Source of the DNA: JAHJQQ01 sp963737555
GTDB lineage: Bacteria; Pseudomonadota; Gammaproteobacteria; Thiohalobacterales; Thiohalobacteraceae
NCBI GenBank assembly: GCA_963737555.1
Contig: CAVTTB010000001.1
Span: forward strand, 1-64,000
DNA: 64,000 nucleotides
Direction of reading: 5' to 3'
Positions 41,905-52,070 of this stretch are shown one piece after another. Both the position numbers and the translations under genes were made by a program. Below the pieces are notes generated by a model that had not been told where the DNA came from, searched no databases, and saw only the letters and a list, made by a program, of their open reading frames with translations. The stretch's first letter is position 1, and each line of letters begins with the position of its first letter.

Positions 41905-42728
41905 ATGCGCGCCGCATTGCGTGTATTGCTGACTGGCTACGATTACCTGGTGCTGTATCTCGGCCTGACCTGGCTGGGAATACTGTGCCTGGCGTGGACA
42001 CCGATTGCGCTGATCGTTTATCCGCTGCTTGTCCGAGCGCCGCGGACAGGCGCTGGGTCGTTACGTCATCATGGTGGCGTTTAGACTTTACCTGGCCAGT
42101 CTTAGCCTGTCGCGCCGCTGCAGCTTCGATCTGGAGGCGCTGGATGCGCTGCGCGATCAACCGTCGCTGATTCTTGCGCCCAATCATCCGTGCCTGCTGG
42201 ATGCCGTGATGGTGATTTCACGTTTGCCCAATGTCGCCTGCGTGCTCAAGGCCGATCTGATGAACAATATTTTTCTCGGTGCGGGTGCGCGCCTGGCGCG
42301 CTACATCCGCAATGAACCGGTGCGGCGCATGGTGAGGCTGGCAACCAGGGATTTCGACTGCGGCAGTCATCTGCTGCTGTTTCCCGGAAGGCACCCGCAC
42401 CACCACGAACCCGGTCAACCCGTTCAAGGGCAGCATCGGCCTGATCGCACATCATGCCAATGTGCCGGTGCAGACGATTCTGATCGAAACCGATTCGTTG
42501 TATCTGAGCAAAGGCTGGTCGTTGTTTCGCAAGCCGCCGATGCCGATCCATTATCGGGTGCGCTTGGGAAAGCGCTTTGATCCGCCGCAGCATACCCAAC
42601 GCTTCATGGCTGAACTGGAACACTACTTTGCGCATGAGCTGATACAAGGCTCGGCATTTTACCCGGTCAATTCCCTGCCCACGCAGGCTGACCGTGTTCT
42701 CGATCTCACTTCGCATACACCGTCATGA
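41905..42728 (+). CDS. 1-acyl-glycerol-phosphate-type acyltransferase of the pigment cluster (two frame changes)
   Basis: Frame 1 from ATG 41905 encodes an N-terminal membrane segment (YLVLYLGLTWLGILCLAWTPIALIVYPLL). After a change near 42040 comes FRLYLASLSLSRR and the acyltransferase motif NHPCLLD (HxxxxD), then LKADLMNN and RYIRNE. After a second change near 42390 comes FPEGTR-like sequence split across the junction, then IGLIAHHANVPVQTILIETDSLYLSKGW. It belongs to the LPLAT (PlsC) superfamily and probably moves the polyene chain to a lipid or sugar carrier. It lies 2 bp after the chorismatase. Confidence 0.75.
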
Positions 42729-43497
42729 CGACTGTCTCGACCACACACCTCGTCCTCATCCCCAGCTATAACCCCGGCGCCAAGGTCTATGAAACCGTGC
42801 GCGCGGCACGCCAACACTGGACCCCGGTGTGGGTGGTGGTGGACGGCAGCACCGATGGCAGCGCCGAGGGTTTGCAGGCGATGGCAGCGGAGGATGCGGG
42901 TCTGCGCGTGCTCGTCTTGCCGCGCAATCAGGGCAAGGGCGCGGCGGTATTGCATGGACTCGATCAAGCGGCCGCGGCGGGATTCACGTCATGTACTGAC
43001 CATGGATTCGGATGGCCAGCATCCACCCGAACGCATCCCGGCGTTCATGGCGGAATCCGCGCAGACAGCCGGCCGCGATGATATTGGGTGTGCCGGTATT
43101 CGATGCCAGTGCGCCGAGCTTGCGTGTGAAAGGGCGTCGCATTTCCAACTGGTGGGCCAACCTGGAAACGCTGTGGGCCGGCATTGGCGACTCGTTGTTC
43201 GGCTTTCGCGTCTATCCGGTCGACGCGTTGCGGCGGGTCATGCGCCATCAACCGTGGATGCGCCACTTCGATTTCGATCCCGAGGCCGTGGTGCGCCTGT
43301 GCTGGCGCGGTGTCAGGCCGGTCAATCTGCCCGCCCCGGTGCGCTACTACCGCGCGGAGGAGGGCGGCGTCTCGCATTTCCGCTACCTGCGCGACAACGT
43401 GTTATTGACCTGGATGCACACGCGCCTGTTTTTCGGCTTTGTGTTGCGCTTACCCGTGTTGCTGGTAAGACGTGCGCTGGGACGATTTAGGTCTTGA
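42725..43497 (+). CDS. family 2 glycosyltransferase of the pigment cluster (two frame changes)
   Basis: Start at ATG 42725, overlapping the acyltransferase stop. The N-terminus has the GT-A fold entry VLIPSYNPG, WVVVDGSTDGSAEGL and LPRNQGKGAAVLHGLDQA. The DxD-type motif LTMDSDGQHPPERIPAF is in a second frame after about 42985. The remainder (ISNWWANLETLWAGIGDSLFGFRVYPVD, HFDFDPEAVVRLCWRG) is in a third frame after about 43075. It ends with a C-terminal hydrophobic segment. Glycosyltransferases of this type recur in aryl-polyene and xanthomonadin clusters and probably attach a sugar to the lipid carrier. Confidence 0.75.
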
Positions 43498-44282
43498 GGC
43501 TTACCGGCGTAGTTAGACTGGCCAGGACCGGCCTTGATCGCCTGATATTCCGAAAACACGCCGAGTTCCAGATGCCGTTTAACCTGCGTCAGCTTCGCAG
43601 CGCTGAGCGTGGCCAGGACTTGTTCGGGCGGTACGCAGGCTTCTATGCTGTCCCAGAAATAACGCCACATCGTCGCGGTGTCTTTTTGACTGGAAACGAA
43701 TCGTGTCAGCAACGGAATCACGCCGCGCATATAGTTTTTAAGCAGCCATCGCCCAAGATGGCTTTGCGGCTTGGTGATTTCAAGCAGGCATAAACGGCCG
43801 CCGGGTTTCAAAACCCGTTCAAACTCGGCAAACGCCACGCTCAGATCGCCGATATGGCGCAGCGCATAGCCCATGCTCAAAAAATCAAAGTGATTGTCGG
43901 GAAAAGGCAGCGACTCGGCGCGACCTTCGATCAACACCATCGTCTCGGGTAGCTTGCTGGCGGCCATCATGCCGGGGCTGGGATCGATGCCGGTGACCAG
44001 GGCGGCATCGCCGGCCAGAATACAGGCCTGCGCTGCAAGCAGACCGGTGCCCACGCCGACGTCCAGTACCTTCATGCCGGTTTTCAAACCGCCGCGAATC
44101 AGCGCCTCGCGCCGATAGCGGGAACCGGTGCCCCACGCCAGCATCGACTCGATACGGTCGTAATCCGCGGCGGTGTTATCGAAAATCTGGCGTAGATAGG
44201 CTTGCCGGTCCTGCTCGGTTTGGTAGTAATCGGTCAGCGGAGGTGCGGTGCATGCACCGGAGTCGGTTTAGGAGAGGTTCAT
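43383..44282 (-). CDS. class I SAM-dependent methyltransferase of the pigment cluster
   Basis: The clear part from 44144 is a Rossmann methyltransferase: LDVGVGTGLLAAQA (motif I), TGIDPSPGMM, the EGRAESLPF region and GYALRHIGDLSVAFAEFERVLKPGGRLCLLEI. Upstream, family-like DYYQTEQDRQAYLRQIFDNTAADYDRIES continues in frame to an in-frame TAA just after MNLS (ATG 44282), so the N-terminus is disrupted. The downstream end runs 115 bp into the convergent glycosyltransferase; the natural C-terminus is probably nearer 43500, with a frame change there. Clusters of this type use it to methylate the aryl head group. Confidence 0.75.
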
Positions 44283-44296
44283 GTTGTCACTCACCG

Positions 44297-45019
44297 TTAA
44301 ATGATGCCACCGTTGATGGAGATAATCTGCCCGGTGATATAGGCCGCCTGCGTCGAGGCGAGAAAGCCGATCAGGTCGGCAACCTCGTCGGGCGTGCCGG
44401 CGCGTTTCATCGGCACCAGTGCGCGCGATAGTTCTCGGCATCGAATGCCGCTGCGCTCATGGGCGTATCGATAATGCCGGGCGCGACCGCGTTGACGGTG
44501 ATGCCGCGGCTGGCGACTTCCTGTGCCAGCGACTTGGTGGCTGAATTGAGCGCGCCCTTGGCCGCGGAATAATTGACCTGACCGCGGTTGCCGGTCATCG
44601 CGGCAATGGAAGACACGTTGATGATACGCCCCCAACGGCTGCGGATCATCGGCATCATCAACGGCTGAGTGACGTTGAAAAAGCCGTTAACGGATACGTC
44701 TATCACCCGCTGCCACTGTTCGGCGCGCATGCCGGGAAACACCGCGTCGTCATGAATGCCGGCATTGTTGACCAGGATCTGGATCGGCTGGTGTTCGACG
44801 AGCGGCGTCAGCACAGCGGCTACCGCTGCACTGTCAGTCACATCGAATGCCAGCACTTGCGCGCTGCCACCGCTCGGCACAAATGGCATCGGCCAGCGTC
44901 TGCGCGGCCTCCACTCCACGATGGGCATGAATGTAGACATGGCAGCCATCGGCGGCCAGACGGCGGCAGATGGCCGCGCCGATGCCGCCGCTGCCGCCGG
45001 TCACCAAGGCATTTTTCAT
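44297..45019 (-). CDS. 3-oxoacyl-ACP reductase (FabG-like) of the pigment cluster (two frame changes)
   Basis: About 240 residues in three frames: MKNALVTGGSGGIGAAICRRLAADG with the NAD(P) motif (45019-44880), then LVNNAGIHDD, INVSSIAAMTGNRGQVNYSAAKGALNSATKSLAQE with the catalytic Ser-Tyr-Lys (44880-44430), and the C-terminal MKRAGTPDEVADLIGFLAST...YITGQIISINGG (to 44297). It reduces the beta-keto group in each polyene elongation cycle. The start overlaps the dehydratase stop as ATGA. Both frame changes leave all catalytic motifs present. Confidence 0.85.
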
Positions 45020-45489
45020 GGCGCTGCTCCTGAAGTGGGTGTGAGTGCGTCAGCATCGAGCACGACGGTGGCGCGGCCTTCCAGCAGCAGGCGACCTGCT
45101 GCACTGACGCTGAACTGATAAAGAATAGTGTTTTCGTTGCGCGTGATGCAGGTGGCTTCCACCTCCAGATCGGCGGCAATGTCGTCCAAGCGTGACACAT
45201 GCAACTGCGTGCCGCGCACGCTGGCCAGATAACCGACCCGTGCGCGGGTGCTGTCGGGCGGCTGCCAGCAAGGCACCGTGCACGGCCATGGCCTGTGCCG
45301 CGTATTCGATACCGCAGGCGGCACCGAGCTGGCCGTACGCACGTAACGGATTGTCGACGGCACGATGGCTGCTCGCGCGACACAGGATGCGCTGCGGATC
45401 CCAGGCCTCGACATAATCCAGCAGGCACATGCTGCCCTGATGCGGGATGTGGCGCGCAATCCAGGCGTGATCGAGTGTGGGTTTGATTC
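45016..45489 (-). CDS. 3-hydroxyacyl-ACP dehydratase, hotdog fold (ApeI/ApeP type), frame-changed
   Basis: A hotdog protein of about 155 residues. After a GTG overlapping the chain-length-factor stop, the family sequence DHAWIARHIPHQGSMCLLDYVEAWD and GQLGAACGIEYAAQAMAVHGALL (catalytic helix region) lies in one frame. The rest (RVGYLASVRGTQLHVSRLDDIAADLEVEAT...GRATVVL) lies in another after about 45250. A further change is needed near the start. In aryl-polyene clusters this enzyme supplies the dehydration step, working with the FabZ-like protein encoded upstream. Confidence 0.7.
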   Translation of the reverse strand, partial: ESNPHSITPGLRATSRIRAACACWIMSRPGIRSASCVARAAIVPSTIRYVRTASSVPPAVSNTRHRPWPCTVPCWQPPDSTRARVGYLASVRGTQLHVSRLDDIAADLEVEATCITRNENTILYQFSVSAAGRLLLEGRATVVLDADALTPTSGAAP

Positions 45490-46283
45490 AGCACAGTGCG
45501 ATGGCCACGGCGAGACGGGTGTTGTCGAGGTAATCCAGCACCACGTGTTTGTCTTGCCGCCGCGCGATGCTGCACAACAGCGGCAAGCCGCGCGCGGCGG
45601 GGATGGCGATGCGCAGACGTTCAAGCGCGGCATCGTCGAGCTGGTCGGCGTTGGCGTCCGTCAGGCTGACGGTGATTTGCGCCAACGCGCGTGCGCTGCG
45701 TTGCGGCGCCAGCACCAGTGCAATGCCGAACGCATCGGGGATGGGGCGGGCGCTGTGGAGTGGTTCCGGGTAAGCGGTGTCGCACGCCAGCAATACGCTG
45801 CGCGTGTCATCGATCACCACCTGGGTGAGCGCTTCCAGCAGACCTGCGCCGAAGCTGGCGTCGAAGGCACTCAACACCGATGAGGTGGTCATCGCGCCGG
45901 TGGCGATACTCCAATATCCGGAGGCGGTGTTATGCACGGAATTATGAAAGCGGGTCGGGGAGATTTGCCGGTCATCCGAGGCGAGCATTTCGCAGATGGC
46001 GTGACAGTTTTCCCCATCACCGCCCGACGCAGAAAACACGCTGGGCAAGCTGGCGGCGTCGAGTCCGGCGGCGGCGATGGCTTCCAGTCCGGTCGCCAGC
46101 GTGAGTTTGACGATCGCGCCGCTGCGCCGCCGTTCTGCCGCCGGCAATAACGCGGGTGTCGGCAGTACGGTCTTGTGTGGCTGATAGGGCTTGCTGCCCG
46201 CTCAGGACAGCCTGACTGGTCGGCCAGTCGGTCAAACCGGGGCCGAGCAAGCCGATGCCTTCGATATAGGCGGTGAGCGTCAT
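45488..46283 (-). CDS. beta-ketoacyl synthase-like chain-length factor (one frame change)
   Basis: About 265 residues. The N-terminus MTLTAYIEGIGLLGPGL (from 46283, overlapping the KS stop) changes frame near 46190. LLPAAERRRSGAIVKLTLATGLEAI, SVFSASGGDGENCHAICEML, ISPTRFHNSVHNTASGYWSIA and FEAS-like SAFDASFGAGLLEAL then follow. This is the short thiolase-fold family (PF13723-type) that pairs with the true ketosynthase and lacks the active-site Cys. It helps set chain length of the polyene. The pair is adjacent to the ketosynthase, as in other aryl-polyene clusters. Confidence 0.8.
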
Positions 46284-47479
46284 AGGCTATCCGCCCGTCC
46301 AAAAATCAGGCTGCAATTGGTGCCGCCGAATCCAAATGAGTTGCTGAGCACGCGCGCCAGCGGTTGCTCGCGATTCTCCAGCACATAATCGAGATCGAAC
46401 GCCGGGTCGAGTTGCCGGGTGTTCAGCCCGGCGGGCAGCAAGCCGTGTTGCAGTGCCAGCGCGCAAATCACCGCCTCCACGCCACCGGCAGCGCCCAAGG
46501 TGTGGCCGGTCGCGCCTTTGGTGGAACTGCACGGCGTGCTCGAGCCGAATAGCGCGTGAACCGCTTTGCCTTCCGCGGCATCGTTGCTTTGCGTGGCGGT
46601 GCCGTGCAGATTGATATAATCAATGTCCGATGCCTGCAAACCCGCCATGTGCAACGCATCCTGCATCGCCATGCGCGCGCCCAGGCCCTCGGGATGCGGT
46701 GATGACATGTGATAGGCATCGCTGGATTCGCCGGTCCCGAGCAGCAGTACAGCATCCGCATCCGGGTGTTCTGGAATGCGTTCCAGCAACGCGAAGGCAG
46801 CGGCTTCACCGATGGAGATGCCGTTGCGCTGCGTATCAAACGGGCGACAGGCCTGTTCGGAAACCAGGCCGAGCGAGTTGAAACCATACAGCGTCGTCAG
46901 ACACAGCGAATCCACACCGCCCACCACGGCCGCGTCGATCAGTCCCGCCGCCAGCATGCGCCGCGCCGAAGAAAATACCTTGGCGCTGGACGAACACGCC
47001 GACGACACCACCACCGCCGGACCTGTCAGTCCGAAATAATGGCGCGTGAAATCCGCGACGGAAAAAGTATTGTGCGTCGTGCGATAAATAAAATCGGCCG
47101 GGAGTGCGCCGCTCACCGGGTCGCGTCGCCGATAGGCCAGCTCGGTTTGCAGAATGCCGGAGGTGCTGGTGCCGAGGAACACGCCAATGCGCTGTGCACC
47201 GTAGCGTGCGATGGCCGCGCGCACCGCCTCGGCAAAACCATCCTGCATCAATCCCAGCAACGCGAGCCGGTTGTTGCGGCAATCATAGTCGGCCAGGTGT
47301 GCGGGAAGCTGCACCGCATCGACGCCTGCCACCTCGCCAATGAACGTCGCCAGATCCACCGTCTCGAACGCGCACGGCACCAGCCCGGAACGGCCCTGAC
47401 GCAGCGCGGTCAGCGTCTGGTCGAGGCCGCGCCCGATGCTGCTGGTCGCGGTGAAATGGGAGAGCCAGAGCGGGTTCAA
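46280..47479 (-). CDS. beta-ketoacyl-ACP synthase, FabF/KAS II-like (aryl polyene)
   Basis: A 399-residue intact ketosynthase. The nucleophile is C162 in SSACSSSAKV, and the two active-site His are H292 (NLHGTATQSND) and H326 (GATGHTLGA). NNRLALLGLMQDGF and GEAAAFALLE are typical family blocks. It condenses malonyl-ACP units onto the aryl starter. It lacks transmembrane segments. Its stop overlaps the chain-length-factor start. It is one of the few genes in the cluster without a frame change. Confidence 0.9.
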   Translation of the reverse strand: MNPLWLSHFTATSSIGRGLDQTLTALRQGRSGLVPCAFETVDLATFIGEVAGVDAVQLPAHLADYDCRNNRLALLGLMQDGFAEAVRAAIARYGAQRIGVFLGTSTSGILQTELAYRRRDPVSGALPADFIYRTTHNTFSVADFTRHYFGLTGPAVVVSSACSSSAKVFSSARRMLAAGLIDAAVVGGVDSLCLTTLYGFNSLGLVSEQACRPFDTQRNGISIGEAAAFALLERIPEHPDADAVLLLGTGESSDAYHMSSPHPEGLGARMAMQDALHMAGLQASDIDYINLHGTATQSNDAAEGKAVHALFGSSTPCSSTKGATGHTLGAAGGVEAVICALALQHGLLPAGLNTRQLDPAFDLDYVLENREQPLARVLSNSFGFGGTNCSLIFGRADSL

Positions 47480-47542
47480 AGAGAAATTATCCAGTCATGG
47501 GAAAGATGGGATGTTAGCAAATTCTGCCGGTCTGAGTTTTGT

Positions 47543-48253
47543 TCAGAATAGAGGCGATGCTCGGATTTTCCGGCTACTGTCCGTCACCACGCGATAGCGC
47601 AATGACAGCGTGGCAGCCAACACCCCCAGCACGAGACCGGCCAATACATCCACCGCCACATGCTGGCGTGTTGCCAGTGTGGAATAGACGATACCGATAC
47701 ACCAGACCCAATTGAAAACGAGTAGCCACGGCGACGTGCCGAAGCGGCGCAGCAAGTGATGCAGCCAGATGCCTGAAAAAACCGCGGTGGCGACATGCAA
47801 GGAAGGGCAGGCATTACCCGCCGCATCGATGCTCTTGAGAAAATTCACGTCGGGATATTGCGCCCAGTCGATGGTGGCGGCGGGTACTGCCGTGGGCCAG
47901 AAATAGAAGACGATCAGACCCGCGAAGCAGGTTGCGGCGATGGCCTTGCCGTAGCCAAACAGTTCGCGGCGCGTCGCCAGTAATGCCGGGGGCAGGGACA
48001 CGTAGACCCACAGTGAAAAATACACGGGCAAGGCCAGCGGCTGAAAGCCGATCAGGCGATCCAGCAAGGTGATGGGCATCACGGTCGTCGGGTAGGCCGG
48101 CGTTTTAAGCAAATAGAAGTAAGCGCCGAAAAACAGGCCGATGAAAAGTATCGTCCCGATACATTTAAGAACTATGTGCTGGGTTATCACCGTCGCAACT
48201 TGACGGTACCAGGGCAGCGGTTGAGGCGTGGCGTTCACGGGATCAGCGCTCAT
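47543..48253 (-). CDS. PAP2-superfamily membrane phosphatase
   Basis: A 236-residue integral membrane protein with about five or six hydrophobic segments (for example CIGTILFIGLFFGAYFYLL and VYFSLWVYVSLPPALLA). The PAP2 motifs are CPSLHVATAVFSG (His in the phosphate-binding loop) and TRQHVAVDVLAGLVLG (catalytic His and Asp). The first motif, KxxxxxxRP, is degenerate. It probably dephosphorylates a lipid carrier or intermediate in pigment assembly. It overlaps the deacetylase stop by 4 bp. Confidence 0.75.
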   Translation of the reverse strand: MSADPVNATPQPLPWYRQVATVITQHIVLKCIGTILFIGLFFGAYFYLLKTPAYPTTVMPITLLDRLIGFQPLALPVYFSLWVYVSLPPALLATRRELFGYGKAIAATCFAGLIVFYFWPTAVPAATIDWAQYPDVNFLKSIDAAGNACPSLHVATAVFSGIWLHHLLRRFGTSPWLLVFNWVWCIGIVYSTLATRQHVAVDVLAGLVLGVLAATLSLRYRVVTDSSRKIRASPLF

Positions 48254-49053
48254 GAAAGGGCCTGACGTAAGGTGACGAAACGCAGATTGGCCGCCGCAGC
48301 CGCAGACAGAACCGTCGGGAGCACTTCGAGAATAACCGGAACGCCGTCGCGCGTGCGTGCCGCGTTGCCATCGTGCAGCAGCAAAATGGCGCCCGCGCGC
48401 AGACCATGTAATAGCTTGTTCTTAACGCGCTCACTGTCGCCGATCCGGGTGTCGAAGCCGCGCGCTGACCAACTGGCCAGTTGTAGCCCCAAGCGCGCGA
48501 GCACCGGGTCGAGAAAAGGATTGCGCAAACCGGCCGGCGCGCGAAAAAACACCGGACGCTGGCCGGTGATCGCCGTGAGTGTGTCTTGGGCGGCCTGTAA
48601 TTCACGCGTGAAGCCGGAACGTCCCAGCAGGGAAAAATGATGGCGGTGATGCTGGCTGTGATTTTCCACGGCATGACCACGCCGCACGATTTCGCGACAC
48701 AGCTCCGGGTGGCGCGCGGCTTTGTCGCCGATGCAGAAAAACGTAGCCTGGGTGGCGTAACGATCCAGCATGTCCAGCACCTGCGGGGTGACGTTGGGAT
48801 CGGGGCCGTCGTCGATGGTCAGCGCGATTTCATTTCTGGCCGTGGCGGCAGCAGGCAGCCGCGTCCAGTTCGGTCCCAGCCAGTGGCTGCGCGGCCACAG
48901 TCCGAGCAGCGTGAGCAGCGCGTGATTTGCCAGCACGGCGCCCAGTGCCCAGCGCCAGTGTTCGGGTGCTGCGATGACGGCGACCACGGCCAGCAGATGC
49001 AGCGCGATGGAGGCGCGGATCAACAGCGTGGGTTGCCAGCCGGTGTTACGCAT
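48250..49053 (-). CDS. polysaccharide deacetylase-family protein (NodB homology)
   Basis: A 267-residue protein with two N-terminal membrane segments (IALHLLAVVAVIAAPEHW and WALGAVLANHALLTLLGLW). The NodB domain has IALTIDDGPDP (metal and catalytic Asp pair), the metal-binding His cluster in ENHSQHHRHH, FFRAPAG and ILLLHDGN. This family deacetylates N-acetylated sugars or related amides with a divalent metal. In this cluster it may act on the glycolipid carrier; no direct evidence. The start overlaps the exporter stop. Confidence 0.82.
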   Translation of the reverse strand: MRNTGWQPTLLIRASIALHLLAVVAVIAAPEHWRWALGAVLANHALLTLLGLWPRSHWLGPNWTRLPAAATARNEIALTIDDGPDPNVTPQVLDMLDRYATQATFFCIGDKAARHPELCREIVRRGHAVENHSQHHRHHFSLLGRSGFTRELQAAQDTLTAITGQRPVFFRAPAGLRNPFLDPVLARLGLQLASWSARGFDTRIGDSERVKNKLLHGLRAGAILLLHDGNAARTRDGVPVILEVLPTVLSAAAAANLRFVTLRQALS

Positions 49054-51465
49054 GGGCGTGCCGCGCGAAGATCGCAGAATAAATCAGTGCAAGGATGACG
49101 CCCGGCGCCACGGTGACGCCCATGGCCTGCAATATCGATACGTTGGAAAACGCCAGCAGGCCGAAGCCGGCGACGGTCGTGAGGTTGGCAAACAGCATCG
49201 AGGCAAGTGTGCGGGGTGCGATCAAGCGATCTGTCGGTTTTGGTTCAGCGCGTGTCCCTTCTTCAGGCGCGAGAGGATGATCAGCACGATCAAAAAACAG
49301 CGCGTAGTTGGAGCCCACCGCGACCACCAGCAGCAAGCCGACCAGATGCAGAATAATCAGTTGCTGACCAAACAAGGCCAATCCCGCCGTGACGGTGATA
49401 ACCGCGGCGGCCAGCGGTGCGATGATGCGCAGCACCCGCAGCGGCGAGCGAAACACCAACAGCAGCAGTCCGATGATGGCGACCAGCCCGCCGAGCGACA
49501 ATTGGATGGCTTCATGCAGATATCCGGAATACAGGCGGTCGGACTCGGCCTTCATATCCACGAACAGCACATTGGCTAAACCCGTTGCACTCAATGCCGC
49601 GCGAATCCGGTCTGCGTTGATGCTGACATCGGTCGGTGCGGTCAGCGGCAATAAGGCACTCCAGTGATCGTCTTTCTGGATCAGCAGCGCATCCACTGCC
49701 ATGGCCATCGAGGTCTTTTCCAGATCGGCGGTTTGCAGCAAGGGCTGGCGGCGTGCAGCGGCGACATCGGCAATAAATGGCGCGAACAGTTGCGCGCGCA
49801 CCGGCAAGCCCTGAACGGCTTGCGCCAGTCGCGCTTCCAATACGGCGGCGTCGGGCAGGCTGGCCTGACGCGCGCGCTGCATCGCCGTGCTGGGCAGATA
49901 ACGGCTGGGACTTTCAAACCCGGCGAGTTCGCCGTTATCGACGTGCGCTTGCAGCACGGTCGACACCTGTTCGGAAGATTGCAATACGGATTCCCGGCTC
50001 GCACCGGAGACCACCACCAGATAACGCACATCGGGCGCGCCCATGTCGGCGCGCAGACTTGTATCCAAGTCCACGTCGGCTTGTGATACCGGGCTTAACG
50101 AGGAAATCTTGTCATCCCACAAACTCGCGCGGTGTTCGACGAGGATGGCGCAGGCCGCCAGCAACACTATCGCAGTCGCCCAGCGCAGTGCAGCGGCGCG
50201 CTGTGCCAGGCGGGACAAGCCGCGGCCGATAGCCGAGACATCATGGATGCGAAAGTTCATTGGCAGCAGATGCGGCAAGACAAAGCGTGTCACCGTTGCA
50301 GCGGTTATCAAACCGGCAATCGAATACAGGCCGAGTTGCGCCAGACCCGGAAAACCCGACAGCAGCAGCGCAGCGAAACCGAATATCGAGGTCAACACGC
50401 CGAGACGGATGGTGGGCCAAAAGCGCTGGATCCAGGTCTGCTGATTTGAATCGCTCCCGTTGATTCACCTGGGTCGGATTGCACGAACAGATAGATTGAA
50501 TAATCCACCGCCTCGCCGATCAGCGCAGTGCCGAACCCCAGGGTGATTCCATGCACCGCGCCAAAGCCGAGGCTGACGGCCGCGATACCTGCCAGCGCGC
50601 CGCTGACAACGGGCAACAGACCCAATGCCAATGCGGTGAAGGAGCGATACACCAGTAACAGCAACGTAGCGATGAGCGCGACGCCGATGATGGACAGTCG
50701 GGTGACCTGATTGTGGATGGTCTCGCGTGACGTCACCGAAAACACACCGGGGCCGGTCATCAGCAGTTTGGCGTCGGGGCTTGCGCCGGATGCGATGTCG
50801 AATGCCGTGTCGAACGCGGCCTGGATAGCGGCCATGGCGCGTTGCTGGGCATCGGTGTCGGCACCCGACGCGCGCGTTTGCATCAGCAGCAAGGCGCGCG
50901 CGCCGTCGCGTGATGCCCATGCACCCTCAATTTGTTTCGGTTGTGATCCACTGTTGAGCCGGTCGAGTAAGTGCACCATTTCACCGGTCGGATCACGTGG
51001 CAGCAACGACTTGACCAGCAACCCGGCCGGCGAGGCGAGCAGGTCGATGCTGTCGCTCACGGCGGCATGCAGACCGTCCACGCTGAAACGCGCAGGCGTC
51101 ACGGCCGGGCTGAGCAGGTAACGATTGTCGAACAGAAAAGCACGGTCGCGCTCGGCGTTGACGGGCTCGCCGTTATTCACGCTGACAAAATCAGGATCAG
51201 CGCGCAGGCGTTGGGCGATGTGTTTGGACAGCCTGGCACGGGTGGACGCATCGGCGCCTTCAATGCCTACCAGAATAAGCCGCGAGGCCAGGCCGTCACG
51301 TATCTGCTCCAGGAGCAGTTGTTGCTCGGGTGTAGGACTGCGCGGCAGGAACGCCGATAAATCGGTGGTGAACTGAGTGCGGCTGATGATGATGCCGCAG
51401 ACGAGGATGAACACCAGCCACAGGGCTATCGCTGTTCGACCGCGCCGCACGGGAACATGCTTCAC
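49046..51465 (-). CDS. MMPL/RND-type exporter of the pigment cluster (one frame change)
   Basis: About 800 residues in two frames (51465-50392 and 50398-49046; change near 50450). Each half begins with a membrane segment (IALWLVFILVCGIIISR in the first) and a large periplasmic domain, followed by a set of five or six membrane helices with RND-type segments (SIIGVALIATLLLLVYRS, LGLLPVVSGALAGIAAV, ALIGEAVDYSIYLFV; ITVTAGLALFGQQL, HLVGLLLVVAVGSNYALFFDRAD). The last segment ends near 49046, overlapping the deacetylase. MMPL-type transporters in these clusters export the polyene lipid to the outer membrane. The start overlaps the LolA-like gene stop. Confidence 0.82.
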
Positions 51466-52070
51466 GGCGTGGCCAACTTTTCGATGCGCATAAGCGAGCT
51501 GTCACCGTCGGTCTGAGTGATTTCGATGCTGTGCACGGTGGTGCCCATCCCCTCGATACGGATGCGCTTTACGACCGCGAGCATTTTTTCATCCACCGGC
51601 AGCAGTTGCAGTGTCCAGTGCTCGGCTGTGCCCTCCAGACTCAGTCGGTAATTGCGTTCCAATGCCTTGCGGTCACCTGCCAGGGTGCCGCGGATGCTGT
51701 CGATGAAAGCAGCCAGCTCCGGGTAATCCTGCAATTGCAGCTGATGTTTTTGGCGGCCACGCTCAATCACTAATGTGTCGTGATCCAGGATCATGGATTC
51801 GGCATTGGGTTTGAGCGTGCGCTTTTCCAGATGGTCAGGCGCGCTGTAGAACAATTCGCCGGAGGATTCCACCGGCGCTTCGAGCATGGCGATGAATTTT
51901 TTCTCGGTGAAGCGGGCATGGTCGGTGCGGATTTGCGCCAGGCCCTGCATGAGCTGGTCAAGATCCCACTCGGTGGCGTGACTGATGGCGGCTGTGAACA
52001 TCAGCGCCAGCGCGATGACTACGTCCCGCATGACGCGTTGTGCAAAGCCTGTCGATGAGAGTTGTGTCAT
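51462..52070 (-). CDS. LolA-like outer-membrane lipoprotein carrier protein
   Basis: A 202-residue protein with a signal peptide (VMRDVVIALALMFTAAISHA). The mature LolA-like fold has DLDQLMQGLAQIRTDHARFTEKKF, SSGELFYSAPDHLEKRTLKPNAESM, GRQKHQLQLQDYPEL and a C-terminal VKRIRIEGMGTTVHSIEITQTDGD. LolA-like proteins in aryl-polyene clusters carry the lipidic product across the periplasm. The frame is continuous with the upstream acyltransferase (no stop between them); I place the start at the ATG that precedes the signal peptide. Confidence 0.8.
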   Translation of the reverse strand: MTQLSSTGFAQRVMRDVVIALALMFTAAISHATEWDLDQLMQGLAQIRTDHARFTEKKFIAMLEAPVESSGELFYSAPDHLEKRTLKPNAESMILDHDTLVIERGRQKHQLQLQDYPELAAFIDSIRGTLAGDRKALERNYRLSLEGTAEHWTLQLLPVDEKMLAVVKRIRIEGMGTTVHSIEITQTDGDSSLMRIEKLATP